A stretch of 64,000 nucleotides of DNA from Mucidula mucida (GCA_015501055.1 JADNYV010000138.1:1-64000), one strand, 5' to 3'; counted from the first letter of the stretch, positions 34,186-45,301 are shown. Notes: a model not told the origin generated them from the letters alone. Numbers and translations are program-made.

Positions 34186-34788
34186 ATGTCCTCGCCTAGT
34201 CGCTCGGAAAAGATGTTGCGCGACATGCTCAGTAGCGCCCCGCCCAGCCCGCCGACGCCCAGACACCGCCGGCGACACAGCACGCCCGCGGCCGCCACCG
34301 CGTGTTGCGAACAGGAGCGGGAAGACGTGATGCTTTCACCGCATGAGCAGGTTTTGCGCGTACGACTGGAACGGGTGCTCATGGAGCGGGTGAGTGTACT
34401 GCATGCCATTCACGATCCTTTCCTGAACATCGCGCAGTCGCATAGCAGGAGTGTCAGTCGGAGTCGCAGCCAGACGCATGGCGGCAATTCTTCACCAAAG
34501 ACCAGTTTGCTCACGCCACCACCCACACCGCCGCGCGACCAGCCATCACCATCGGCGTCCTCTGATTCTTCATCGTCGTCGTCCGCCGATGAGCTACCCA
34601 TGACTCCATCACTACCTCCTACACCATCGCGCAAATTCAATGCACGTACCGCCAGCCTCCAGTGTCGTCTGATAGACGGCTATGTCTCATTTGCAGCCAT
34701 CGAGGGCCTAGGCGCACCCCCAGACCCGCCTGAAGAACCCACGAAAGTGGATCCTTCATGGCGCCGAGTCTTGCGATGGGTCTCGTAA
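34186..34788 (+). CDS. Ser/Pro-rich hypothetical protein
   Basis: Starts MSSPSRSEKMLRDMLSSAPP. Probably one 48-nt intron (GTGAGTGTAC..ATCGCGCAG, about 34389-34436) that is open in frame, so retained transcripts would also translate. The protein is disordered, with Arg/Ser-rich and Thr-Pro-Pro motifs (LLTPPPTPPRDQP, PSLPPTPSRKFNARTA). A short conserved-looking segment (CRLIDGYVSFAAIEGLGAPP) follows, and the end is WRRVLRWVS. The type is common in agaricomycete proteomes without known function; repeated TPP suggests proline-directed kinase sites. An earlier in-frame Met at 34090 is less likely as the start. Confidence 0.6.
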   Translation: MSSPSRSEKMLRDMLSSAPPSPPTPRHRRRHSTPAAATACCEQEREDVMLSPHEQVLRVRLERVLMERVSVLHAIHDPFLNIAQSHSRSVSRSRSQTHGGNSSPKTSLLTPPPTPPRDQPSPSASSDSSSSSSADELPMTPSLPPTPSRKFNARTASLQCRLIDGYVSFAAIEGLGAPPDPPEEPTKVDPSWRRVLRWVS

Positions 34789-35918
34789 CTCGGACTGCCT
34801 TGCTATCCTCTATACTATTATCTTGCTCTCTCTCTCGCTCACAGGCTACACACATGGTATAATATGTCACACTAGAAGGGAATCAATGAACATGTACTTT
34901 TACTTTTTTTTTTTCGCGCTCGGCCTCGATCAGTAGACCCTGGATTTTCCATGTAAAGTGGCGAACGGAATTGGCCGCCGAGATTACCTCCTCTTGGCTA
35001 GCTCAACAAACTTCAAGGGTGTCAACGTGTTGTTCCCGTGTCAGACACTCGAGAAGCCTTGAGACAATCACATGGTGTGGGCGCGACGAGGCGCGATCGT
35101 CCTAATTAATTAATCGCGTCCAGGAGTATTTTTGGAGCACTGATGTCCATCGGTGGGAACGGCGGGAGGTGGCGTAGATGACGCGTATTGTGATCTCAGA
35201 CATGCACCACCATTCAATTACTGACGCGTTGTACCTGTCGTACCACTTCAACGAAAGGTTCATTAACCACATGGACTCGCAGTGTTCAAAATAGACATGA
35301 CAGGTCAGGTCTTCTAGCACTCGGTGGCGTAGGCTGTCGTTCGACGGTGTCAGCGAGAAAGCTTTGCTTGTGGAGTCCTGTTCACGTCAATGCTCAAAGA
35401 CTAGAACTTTGATTGTGTCGTATAGTGGAGTCAATAACAGTAAGCTTATAGTGGCTACGAAATCGTCGCGAGCATTGGAATATGATCTCGCATCGCGATT
35501 AACATGGCGGATACAAGGCGCTTTAGACGCGAAACTGAGCGGAACTTGCGACTAGGGTCGCCTGCGACTTCACGTGAACAGAGCATTGTTTCCCGCGATG
35601 CCGTCCGCACAGCATATAAGAACACATATTGCAGCGGCGCGAAGCAAGGCATGCGCATGTACACGACGCGTTGCACATGAGGTGACTGCTTGAAAAATCT
35701 GTTGCGAGTAAGGCATATACAGGCTTTCCATTTCGTCGAGTGCGATGAAGGAGGGACCAGAAGAGGTCGTGGCAGCACAAGAATTCTGAACTGGCGGTAA
35801 GTAGAATGACGATAATCAGCGCGTTGCAATCCAATGTAGAGTCTCCACATCAACTTTCCCTCAGAACTCGCCTTCAGGGCATCGAGTCCCTTATTCATGT
35901 CTATATTTAGAGTCATCG
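34789..35918. other. intergenic
   Basis: No gene recognised. A short T-run lies near 34900-34915. Confidence 0.35.
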
Positions 35919-35923
35919 CTCTG

Positions 35924-36474
35924 CGGGAATAATCTATTTGGGAACCCCGGTTCGTCACGTTTGTGACATGAACCCTAAGAAAATGGTGTGGCGTAAATGC
36001 GTACTATTCCGAGGAAACTGGGGCCTCTTCCATGTATGCTGAACCAGCAAATGAGGTTTGAGACTAGAACACATGATAATGTAATCCATTTGATCGACGC
36101 CACACCACAGCTGCCATAGGTGAAGGGTCCGCACCCAAAGGTGCACTCTACTTTTACTGCACGCTAGTATATACATGACTCTGAACCACTGTAGAAGTAC
36201 CACACAACATCGGGGATCGCCCTAAGCAACCTGAACATGTCATAGATGCTGTCTCAATGAATGTCATCTCTACTGGGTGAAAACAGGTACAAGAAAATAC
36301 TCTCTACAGTATCAGCACACAATGTCATAATCCACAAAGCTTTTGAGACGGAACTGAGGTTGTAGGGCCCTACGGGGGCTTGAAGCCCACTTGGATCGGG
36401 GAATCGGGCCGCTGACCCGCCTGGGGTTATGTCACAAACGTGACAAACCGGGGTTCCCAAATAGATTATTCCCG
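35924..36474. mobile_element. MITE-2: 551-bp element with 46-bp inverted ends
   Basis: The ends read CGGGAATAATCTATTTGGGA and onward to GTCACGTTTGTGACAT, inverted on the right with one mismatch over 46 bp. A 5-bp target duplication CTCTG flanks it (35919-35923, 36475-36479). No ORF fits a transposase. A single copy is present, so it is recognised by its ends only. The TIR contains the near-palindrome GTCACGTTTGTGAC. Confidence 0.82.
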
Positions 36475-36775
36475 CTCTGCGCCCATTCTCTTCCTTACAT
36501 AAAACCTTAAAGGCTGGAGTGTTGTTCCACTGCAAGGATCTGCGCAGTAAGACCGTTTCTTACCTTATTATTGATGCTTGTGTAGACCAAGATTGACTAC
36601 GGCGCGTCCCCGCGAGCACCCACGGGCCACAATAAGGTAAGTAGCCGAACCACAAGCACTTCATTGTGCGTGCATTGAGAATTATTCTAGGGATATTGAG
36701 TCATTGATTTGGGACATCAACACCAAAGGCTTGCTTCGTATTTATTGTATTGACAGTACTAGGCTACGCGTAGTA

Positions 36776-37019
36776 CTGTAGTGTTTCGACCGTAACTTCA
36801 CAGCCTGTGACCCATTATGGTCTGAAGTTACAGCGAACAGCTTCACAGACCCTTAAATTGCCTTTTTTGGACAGTTCCGCTTATAGCGGGACCTGAAATT
36901 TCCTTATTTGGAGGCTCGTGCCTGACCAAAGTGGTCCGTGACCCGTTATGATGTATATATAGCTTCACTTCAAAGACCCCCGTGACCCGTTATGTGAATT
37001 TGCGGTCGAAACACTACAG
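36776..37019. mobile_element. MITE-1 copy 1: 244 bp, TA target site
   Basis: Inverted ends CTGTAGTGTTTCGACCG (17 bp, perfect) flanked by TA on both sides (36774-36775, 37020-37021). This fits Tc1/mariner-type insertion. Inside, TGACCCRTTATG occurs three times. Copy 2 at 49143-49386 has the same length and is nearly identical. Confidence 0.88.
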
Positions 37020-37021
37020 TA

Positions 37022-37712
37022 CACGTTCGACCTCTTGTCGCCATACTTGAAGTCTCTGGGGGCGGTGGAGCTTAGTGGCGCTATTGGCAGGTTCTAGAGG
37101 GTCCTGAGCACATGTTGTGACGTTGTGAAGGAAAACTAGTGTGGAGACTCTACATTGGATTGCAACGCGCTGTATGATATGGCATTGGCTGGCGAACTGT
37201 GAATATTGGTCACGTCACAGGTCACAATTTTGCTTGCTCGTCCCGCTTTACTTGATACCTTCGCCCGTATGGTTAGCCGCACTGTGCTGCTCCTCTGTCC
37301 CAAAGATGCTCTCTGTAGAGATTAACTACCCGTGAATAGATATCTAAACTCGGAACTGGCGACCGCTCGGATGATGTTCACGAGGTTGGGATTCGGAACC
37401 CCTGCCCAGTGCCTGGTGAATAGACCATGAAAAGGCAAGTAAGATCCTCAAAATAGCCTCCATCCTCTCTGACTCTTAATCTCTGTGTCAGATGTCGATA
37501 GACTCTGCTCAAAGGACGTGAGCGGGTATCCGTTCGAAATACTCTTCTGTTCACACGAGGGTTGTCGGTTGCTCTCATTAGTAAGGCCTGTTATTCATGG
37601 AATGGGTAATCACCTTTTAAAACGGCTTTTGTCAGCACGCATCGAACAATCTCGCCAATTGAAATTCCCATAGTACTTAACGAATATCGGCTGGGGAATC
37701 GAGCATTGCACT
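37022..37712 (+). promoter_or_regulatory. upstream region of the intact esterase
   Basis: From about 37170 it matches, inverted, the region upstream of the pseudogene at 20842-23064. MITE-1 copy 1 lies about 0.7 kb upstream of the start codon. No promoter elements could be assigned. Confidence 0.4.
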
Positions 37713-39958
37713 ATGTGGCGTTGGATCATCGCGCTTGCAGTAGTGTCCCCGCTTTTGTTGTTAGCACACGGCGCACCGAGCGCGAGTATCGTCAACGGCA
37801 CCGTTAACGGCCTGCACTTGGAAGAACTTGAGCAAGACGTCTTTCTCGGCATACCATTCGCCCAACCGCCTGTGGACAGCCTGAGGTTTCGGAATCCTCA
37901 AATCTGGGATACGGCGTTTGGTGAAGAGGGATTGAACGCAACGAGTTATGGGTGGAGCTGTCCTCAGGTATGGCATGTAATGTATATCCTCTAACAGCTA
38001 CTGATCTCTCTCTCTCACAGTTCGGGCCTTTGGGTGAGTATTCGCGCTTGGCCTCATCAAAGAGCTAACGGAACCTGTGTAGCTGTTGGGACTGGCACAG
38101 TCGAATACCAATCGGAGGACTGCTTGACACTCAATATTGTTCGTCCGGATTCGAGTTATGGCGATCTGCCTGTGCTAGGTACACTTTCCCCTCTTAGTTG
38201 TGATGTTCTGCTCAACTATAATGCAGTATGGATCTATGGTGGAGGCTATATCTCTGGAACGGCGTCGTCACCAGTCTATAATCTCTCGTACATTGTTCAA
38301 GAGTCCGTCCTGATGAGTGAACCGGTTATTGCGGTGTCTTTGAACTATCGGTACGCGTCCTCTCGGTTGTCCATTGCGTGTAATCCTGAATTCCTCTGTC
38401 CACTAGATTAGCCTTTGGCTTTCTCGCGTCACAGGAGATCGTCCAATCTGGGAATGCCAATCTTGGCTTGAAGGACCAACGTTTGGCTCTGCGCTGGATT
38501 CAAGAGAACATCTCATCGTTCGGCGGAGGTTGGCACGCATTGAAATTCTATTGGATAGTCCATGCTCACCTCTCGTCAGACCCAAATAAAGTGACCATCT
38601 GGGGCGAATCCGCAGGCTCTGTTAGTGTCATTGCCCAAGTGCTCGCGTATGCTGGTAAAGAGGGCGAAACGGGCTTGTTCAGAGGCGCCATACAGGAGAG
38701 TGGGTCGGCGGTCGGGTGTAGGTTGACCGTATTGTCACAAACTTGCTCTCGCTTACCTGGTATTTGCAGATGACTTCGAACATCTACAAGCATCATACGA
38801 CGACATCGTGAATCAAACAGGCTGTGCTTCCTCTGCCGACACATTGGACTGCCTCAGATCCGTGCCATATGATGTTTTGTTCGCTGCAGCTGAATCGCAC
38901 GCAACAGACGTCTTTGGACCCATCATCGACGGCGACTTCCTCCCAGATTCTCCCAGCCGACTCTTTGAATCCGGGCAATTCGATACGAGCGTTACTGGAC
39001 TGCTTGGCGCTAATACGGTATAGTTTATTTGTCCATCCCGTGCTTCTGACTGTAACTCTCCTGGTAGGATGAAGGAACTGTGACTGCCATAGGATGGAAC
39101 GGCATTGACACAGACGAACAATTCTTTGCACGGCTCACCGGTAACTCCATTTCTCCTGCGCTGTCTTCTCTGCTAATCGATGGGCCCGGTAGAGACCACC
39201 GGCAGTGGACGTCACATTAGCGCTGACAGCGCATCCAAGGTGATCGAATTCTACCCGAATGACCCTAGCCTGGGCTGTCCGTACGGGACTGGAGACGGCG
39301 GCGTCAACTTCACCGAGCATGGACTTCAATACAAACGGTCTGCGAGTCTTGCTGGAGATATAACCATGCATGCACCCAGGAGGCGACAGTGCGAAGTGAT
39401 GACGAATTGGTCGCAGACTGCCTATTCCTACCGAGTGAGTTTTTGGCGTTGCGAGCTGACGGACAAAGATATCTGATTTGGCTGTAACAGTTCAACACTC
39501 GCCCCGAGCGAATTCCATCCGCACTCACTGGTGATATTCTGATAGCGGTGACACACTATGCCGAGGTACGGGCTCGTACCTGCGTCGTGTTTGCATGCTG
39601 ACGATCATCTAGATACCATTTGTCTTTGGAAATCCTGCGAACCTCACAGATATATACGAGGTGTCCTTGGGTACAGACCCCGCAGTGGTGGCGGTTTCCA
39701 AAAGCATAATGAGAGCTTGGATATCGTTCGCACGCCACGTACGTTTCACAGTCTTCTTTTCTTCGTTCTGTAACTCATCAAATAGCTTAGCTAAACCCGA
39801 ATCATGCTCTGAGTAATCTGCCGTATTGGCCCTCGTATGCAGAGATCGCTTCGAATATGGTGTTCGATGCTGGGGGATCCTTCGTTGAGTCGGATGATTA
39901 TAGGAAGGACGGAATAGCGTTCATTAAAACGCGACTTGACGAGTTTCTGCCATTTTAA
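37713..39958 (+). CDS. secreted type-B carboxylesterase/lipase (carotenoid-ester-lipase-like), intact
   Basis: Serine hydrolase of the alpha/beta-fold cholinesterase family; basidiomycete relatives split fatty esters. Twelve exons: 37713-37967, 38021-38033, 38083-38178, 38227-38350, 38407-38528, 38580-38717, 38770-39017, 39068-39140, 39193-39434, 39491-39565, 39613-39738, 39791-39958. Together they code for 559 residues, the usual family length. Signal peptide [20 protein letters not shown]; then [32 protein letters not shown] and [11 protein letters not shown] (oxyanion hole). The nucleophile Ser is in WGESAGS, the acid Glu in ANTDEGT, and the His in [14 protein letters not shown]. All introns are GT..AG with matching phases. 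The end of exon 6 uses the second of two overlapping GT sites, since the first would give a stop. It is the only esterase copy here without a visible defect. Confidence 0.88.
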
Positions 39959-40305
39959 AATGACAGATGCCAGTCTTCCTTCTTGCTGAGTAGTCCTTTT
40001 CTCAATTGTGTATCAGCTCTTTGAATGCATAGTGATACCCTTTCCGTTGTCTGACTTTCTCCCGCCGTCTTACTGAAGCCCTACGGTGCATGTTGCTCTT
40101 ATAGCGTAACTGAACTCGCTTGGACTGTTATCATGACTCTGAGCTCTTCGTGGTCGCTGTTCTGTTTTGGTTCGCAGCCTTAGTACCAACAGTGGTATAT
40201 ACGGTCTCCATAACTTTTTCTGATATTGTGCAAGTGTACCACTCCCCTTGACTCGTCACGATCTGAAGGAAGTGTCGCGTTGTTGACTGACACAAGGAAC
40301 ACAGA
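39959..40305 (+). other. 3' flank of the intact esterase, spacer to the next copy
   Basis: The sequence (CCTTCTTGCTGAGTAGTC and following) also occurs after the pseudogene at 20842 and directly before the esterase fragment at 45841. This shows that the esterases once lay in tandem. Confidence 0.55.
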
Positions 40306-41680
40306 ATGGATATGCGCGCTTGGACGTGCCACCCTTGAAACAGGCTTAACGCACTCATAGTTTCCAAGCTCGCTTTGCTTGTATCCGGCGCGCCATCTGT
40401 GAATATTCACAACGGCACCGTTAACGGACTACGTCTCGAACAGTTGGAGCAGGACGCTTTCCTCGGTATACCTTACGCCAAGCCGCCTGTGGACAGCTTG
40501 AGGCTTCGAAATCCTCAGGTTTGGGATACGGCATTCAATGAGGAGGGATTGAATACCACCAGCTATTCTCAGGTATGAATGTTACACCCTTTGTATTCTC
40601 TGACGGCGACTGATTTCTTTCTAACAGTCGAGGACGTTTGGTGAGCGTTCACAATGAGAAAAGAATAATACGCTCTAAGGGGAACATGTAGCTGTCGGAA
40701 GTGGCTCAACGGACTATCAATCAGAGGATTGTTTGTCGCTCAGTGTCGTTCGTTCGGACACAGACCGTGGTGGTCTGCCTATCCTAGGTTTTGTTGCTTT
40801 CCGTCTTGATGATAACGTTCTAAGTTTCATGTGGTATGGATTTACAGCCGAGGTTTCAATGCCGGGACCGCGACTTCACCCGTCTTTAACCTCTCTTATA
40901 TTGTTTGACGCTCGGTCGGAAAGGAAGAGCCTGTCATCGCGGTGTCCTTGAACTATCGGTATGTACGTCGCTTTCACGGTTCTGATTCGGTTCATAGGAC
41001 GAAGGCGCCTCGCCGTTCTTCTCTTGGATAGGAGTTGATAAAGTTGATACGGATGAGCAGTTCTATGCGGGGCTTATTAGTACATCCCTTCCTTCGATGT
41101 CATGTTCTCCCTGCTAAATCATTGTTCCAACAGACTCGACTGCTACTGGCCGTAACATCGTGCTTGTGACCCGAGCCTGGGTTCGCTGTACGGGACCGAA
41201 GACGGCGGCGTCAACTTGACTGAGCACGGACTGCAATTCAAGAGATCTGCAAGTTTTGTCGGCGACATGGCGATGATTGCCTCGAGAAGGTACCAAAGCG
41301 AAGTGATGGCGCAAACGGTCTCCGAGTGCCTAATCGTTCCGTATGAGTCGTTAGCCTCGAGTTGAAGAAGACAATGGATCTGATGAACCGGGACAGTTCA
41401 ATACTAGTCTAGCGCGAATCTGGTAAAATCAAGTTTAGTGTGAGGTAAGGGCTTATACTCTAGTCGAATCTCACTACAGATACCATTCGTCTTTGGTAAA
41501 CCCACGAACGCATGAGGTCTTTTTGGGCACTGACCCCGCCGTCATGGCGGTCTCTTAAAGCGCTTGAATATCATTCGCGAACCATGTACGTCGTATGGGC
41601 GACCGTTCTGTCTCACATTTATATGAATTAACACATCTAGCTCAACCCATCGCTGCAAGGGGTTGCAATGGTTTTCTGAT
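40306..41680 (+). pseudogene. type-B carboxylesterase pseudogene (copy 5), internal deletion
   Basis: N-terminal exons are clear (AFLGIPYAKPPVDSLRLRNP, SEDCLSL). The GGG of the oxyanion loop is damaged (WYGFTAEVSMPG). After the NYR exon the sequence jumps to the exon with DEGASPFFSWIG near 41002, so exons 5-7 with the nucleophile Ser are gone. The exon 9 part (LTEHGLQFKRSASFVGD) and the end (to about 41680) have shifts. The last exon is cut where the U450 cassette starts. Confidence 0.75.
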
Positions 41681-41689
41681 CGTAGTGTC

Positions 41690-42325
41690 GCATGAAACTA
41701 CGAGGCTGAGTGGCCCTTCGTACGTCTGTTCCTTGTTCAAAAGCCGTGTCGCGTTATCAAACAGCTTCCTTGACCCGCTCACGTCTCATAGTCACAAGTG
41801 CACATTTCAGCTTGTCGCAAACGATTGATTGATTCCTTGTCACTCAAGCAGCCGTATGGGTGCATCAGGGGTCCTGATTGAAGCAAGTGCGATCGCGCGT
41901 CGGTCGATTGGGCGAGTAGACAGAACAGAGAAGCAGAGTGAGTAAAGTCAATCGAGATTCACATACCTGTGGCACGGCAGTACCATTACTATCCGCTTGG
42001 GCAGAAGCACCGAGCATAACTTCTTCCTGGTGAAGGTGAAGTGCCAGTGGTCGTAACGGGTGAGAATGCCAAGTGCGACATAGCACGGTGAACATTGTCG
42101 CTCCAAAGAAGCTCTATCGTTCTTTGACAGTTACTGGAAGGGCCAGCAATGAGCGCGCTGCTGGCAATGGCGCAATTCCTGATGCATGCGGATCCCTGCT
42201 CGAGTTCACGAACAACATCATTTACAGACCGATAGAGTAGTGTGTCGATAGTCATTCTGGAATACAGTGGAGAGGTTTACATACACAAATGCACAAATAC
42301 AGATTCGCTGTATATACAGATAGAA
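41690..42325 (-). other. downstream region of U450-B with small ORF and partial cassette
   Basis: Counterpart of 18462-19090. The ORF 41989-42255 (88 codons, MTIDTLLYRSVNDVVRELEQ) shares its start with the other arm but not its reading frame after ~35 codons, so it is probably not a conserved protein. About 41690-41930 is an orphan copy of the U450 upstream cassette. Confidence 0.45.
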
Positions 42326-43687
42326 TTACCACAAGTACTGGGCATATTGGGGGATGAAACGAGCATGTAGAAGATTCATGAGAAAACCATCGTGCCGACG
42401 GGCCCGCCGGCGGGGTCTGTCTTCTTGATCCTCATCTTGAGTCGCACGATTGCGGCTGCGGTCGCCTTCGTCCGGACTCAGGCTGACGGTGCTATGCTGT
42501 CCCGTCACCACAGAAGGCCCTGCTGCCCGCATCAAATGCCGAGGCTGATCTTCCCTGTCTCCTTCATCCTCCTCTAGGCCGCGCTTACGCTTGAGGCCAC
42601 CTTCGTTCCGGTCACAAAAAGCATGTAGTTCCGCCTCCACAGAAGGTTGCCTCAACCATTCTCTAGGACGAGTCCCGACTGCACGACTGGGTGATACCAA
42701 ATCGTGATCATCGACATTCGCAACCAAATGCAAAGTCGGCAGTGGCTGTGGGTTGAAGGCACCGGCCTTGATAGACGGTGTATCGAAAAAGTCCGGCTCG
42801 GCAAAAGCAGGTTTGTCCTGTGATGTCAGCTTTGCTCGTAAAGCTTGAAGATCTGAAACAGCAATTGAGCGGACGAGCCTGGCACGCGGTTTAGGCGAAA
42901 GTGGATGTTGCACCGAGCTAGAGCAAGGCTGCGGGCTAGATAGGGAAGAGCGAGAAAGAAGGGAGGGGGAGGATGCTGTATGAGGGCTTTGGGTGTCCTC
43001 GCCTTGCGTCGGGATTTTTCCTGGGAGGTGTGCACTGCAGGTAGGTGGACCTGGCACGTCTTCTTCCGGAGCGACTGCGAGGTTCTCGAAGAGTGCGGCA
43101 GAAGGCCGTTCGACAAGGGGAATATCTTCAAAGGTGCTAGGAAGTATAGTCACGATATTTGGATGGTCGGATGGCGCAGGTTCCGGTAAAGACAAGACGA
43201 CTGCAGAGGTAGATAGGATTGCAAGATTGACACTATTTGCTCCAGGGCTAGAGCTAGGATCAAGAATCGGAGATGTTGGGATAATGTGTTCCGTTGAAAG
43301 TATTGATGGAAGTACTCGAGGAGAGAATGATACGGAGCTGGCTGAAGGGCCTTCAGGAAGAGGAGTAGGCATACTGAACGACGGCGGTGCGTTTTCCTTC
43401 TCGTCTTCTTCTTCCTCTAGTCGGTGCCTAAGAATGCACCACTGTCCTACAAGCGTCTCATAGATATTTCCGTACTGATTCTCGAGAGATGACGTGAGGC
43501 TTCGCACAGCTACCTCACGAGGCAAGGCAAGGAGGATCTGCGCAATAGCTGCCACACTGAGAGGGTCTCCCATTTCGCCAATTGGTAGTTCGTGACGGCG
43601 GAGGGCATTGGCTTCATATTCCTCGGCGAGGGAAAAGGCAGCTCGTTCCAAACGGATGATGAGGGATGAATCAGACGAGGTGATCAT
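42326..43687 (-). CDS. U450-B: unrecognised nuclear-type protein, 453 aa
   Basis: Same layout as U450-A: N-terminal region MITSSDSSLIIRLERAAFSL, conserved EEDEKENAPP, Ser/Pro-rich middle, GGLKRKRGLEEDEGD, DRPRRRARRHDG and tail LMNLLHARFIPQYAQYLW. The last ~105 residues are identical to U450-A, whereas the first ~170 differ at roughly half the positions. A small insertion (DPSSSPGANSVN) distinguishes it. The frame is open throughout, so both copies could be expressed. It lies at the outer end of the right arm, pointing inward. Function unknown. Confidence 0.65.
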   Translation of the reverse strand: MITSSDSSLIIRLERAAFSLAEEYEANALRRHELPIGEMGDPLSVAAIAQILLALPREVAVRSLTSSLENQYGNIYETLVGQWCILRHRLEEEEDEKENAPPSFSMPTPLPEGPSASSVSFSPRVLPSILSTEHIIPTSPILDPSSSPGANSVNLAILSTSAVVLSLPEPAPSDHPNIVTILPSTFEDIPLVERPSAALFENLAVAPEEDVPGPPTCSAHLPGKIPTQGEDTQSPHTASSPSLLSRSSLSSPQPCSSSVQHPLSPKPRARLVRSIAVSDLQALRAKLTSQDKPAFAEPDFFDTPSIKAGAFNPQPLPTLHLVANVDDHDLVSPSRAVGTRPREWLRQPSVEAELHAFCDRNEGGLKRKRGLEEDEGDREDQPRHLMRAAGPSVVTGQHSTVSLSPDEGDRSRNRATQDEDQEDRPRRRARRHDGFLMNLLHARFIPQYAQYLW

Positions 43688-44130
43688 AGTAGACTGTGGC
43701 AGTCTATAAGTACTGGCGGTAAAATGACGAACAGTTAAGATGGCATACCATTCTTATGGGTTGAGCGGAATGACGGAGAAATCGCTGGAAGTAGGTGGGA
43801 AGTGGAAGAGGATAAGAGGTGTAATTCAAAAATAAATAAGATCGCGCCTTTCGTGGAGCCACGTGGCAACGTACAATAGTGTGGTAGCAGTAAGTGTAGA
43901 ATGTAGTGGGGTAATTTGTGAACATGTGGGGAGTATGAGTAGTCTGTTGATAATGATGTTGTGTGAGAGTATGAACTCGGTGGGTCCAGGCCGGTCTGTT
44001 ATTAGAGCAGATACTAGATTTGCAGCGAACAGATAGCGGAGACCCGCTCACCTCTCAGAATACTATGTTCATACTTCGGTCAGTCACAAACAATGGTTCA
44101 TTCTCTTTCATTCAGGGAGCTGCAGGAGCG
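43688..44130 (-). promoter_or_regulatory. U450-type upstream cassette (copy B)
   Basis: Contains the shared blocks GAGACCCGCTCACCTCTCAG, AATACTATGTTCA, ACAAACAATGGTTCATTCTC and GGAGCTGCAGGAGCGCATAT, also seen at 49548-49790. A 5'-UTR intron (GTATGCC..ACTTATAG) sits just upstream of the start codon. Confidence 0.55.
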
Positions 44131-45300
44131 CATATGAGGGGTCATCTCGAAAAGGTGTGATGGAGATCGGTATTGTCCCGCCAGATTTTGACAATTATTA
44201 GTACTCCTAGCCCAGCTGTGCCCTGGCGAGTGGGCTATCGACAGAAACTCACAGTGCAATCCAAATGCGATCTCATAAAGGTTGAGGAACACCAAGCCCC
44301 GATCTCAGCCCATCATGATGTTGAAGACGTCAAAAGAATATAATCATTGAAGAAGGAACACATTCATCGATGAACAAACACATTCAACGCGACAAGTGAA
44401 GACAAGCCCTGCACAGCGTCCTACCAAGAAGAACATCCAGGCCTACATCGCCACTATCCTTCACTTTCGAAGTGGCTTGTTCATTGCCATATCCGCGGCG
44501 CTCGCTCCATACGAAAACAAATACAGCCCGGTACTTGTCTAGCAGGTTACTATGTGCGTTAAGCTGCCCGCGTATTCGTACCAGTGTCAATCAGAACGAT
44601 TATCCAATGACGGACGTACTGAACAAATGATATTGACCAAGCTGTCTGTGGGCATACCGATTCCCAAAGTCGCACAGTATCTGCTGCAACTTCAACATCG
44701 ATAGCTCTGTAAATTACACGCTCATACCTCGTGCCAGTAAATCATCGCAGCAGGAGCTTGACCTAAAGTTGACGCCATTATAAGCAAGCCTTGAATGAAT
44801 CTAGTCTTAGTCCATACTTATTACAGCAGTAAAATAGAGCGACTTGGTCACATTATCGGCAGTGATGGCGACGAGTTAGCGGCTGAAGGTAGATCTGAGG
44901 AATGATTTCCTTGTTAATAGGGCGTATCCGATTCGATTCTTCCTGTCGCAGTGTCCCTAGGAAGAAATCCGGATAAAGTGTAGCAGAAAATCGATGATGA
45001 AGCTTGACGGTATCCCATTGAATTGGTGCGCGATTGGGAAACCAACCTTGTCATGACGGCGCGAAGCAAGAGTGCATGTGCGTGACACAATGCACATGAT
45101 GTGATTCCTGAGTGATCTGTTACAACAGACTTCTTCCAGCCCAACTTGCACTGTGATAGCCCAAAGTAGAGATCTGCTCAATTGCACTGTGCACTACAAC
45201 TCTGTACATACTGCTGCTTCTCCTTTGTATGTATCTCTCATGCTCATTTGCCGTCATATTTTAACGGTGCGCAGGAGGGATTTCAATCTGCAGCCACCAG
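44131..45300. other. mosaic intergenic region
   Basis: About 44150-44240 and 45140-45250 match parts of 49780-49935, and 45020-45290 matches 7940-8230. Otherwise no gene recognised. Confidence 0.45.
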
Positions 45301-45301
45301 T

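Larger units (their letters stand above)
37170..44130. repeat. right arm of the ~7-kb inverted duplication
   Basis: Matches 16640-23620 in opposite orientation. Holds the intact esterase, an esterase fragment, the small ORF and U450-B. The arms are separated by about 13.5 kb of single-copy genes. Confidence 0.85.
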
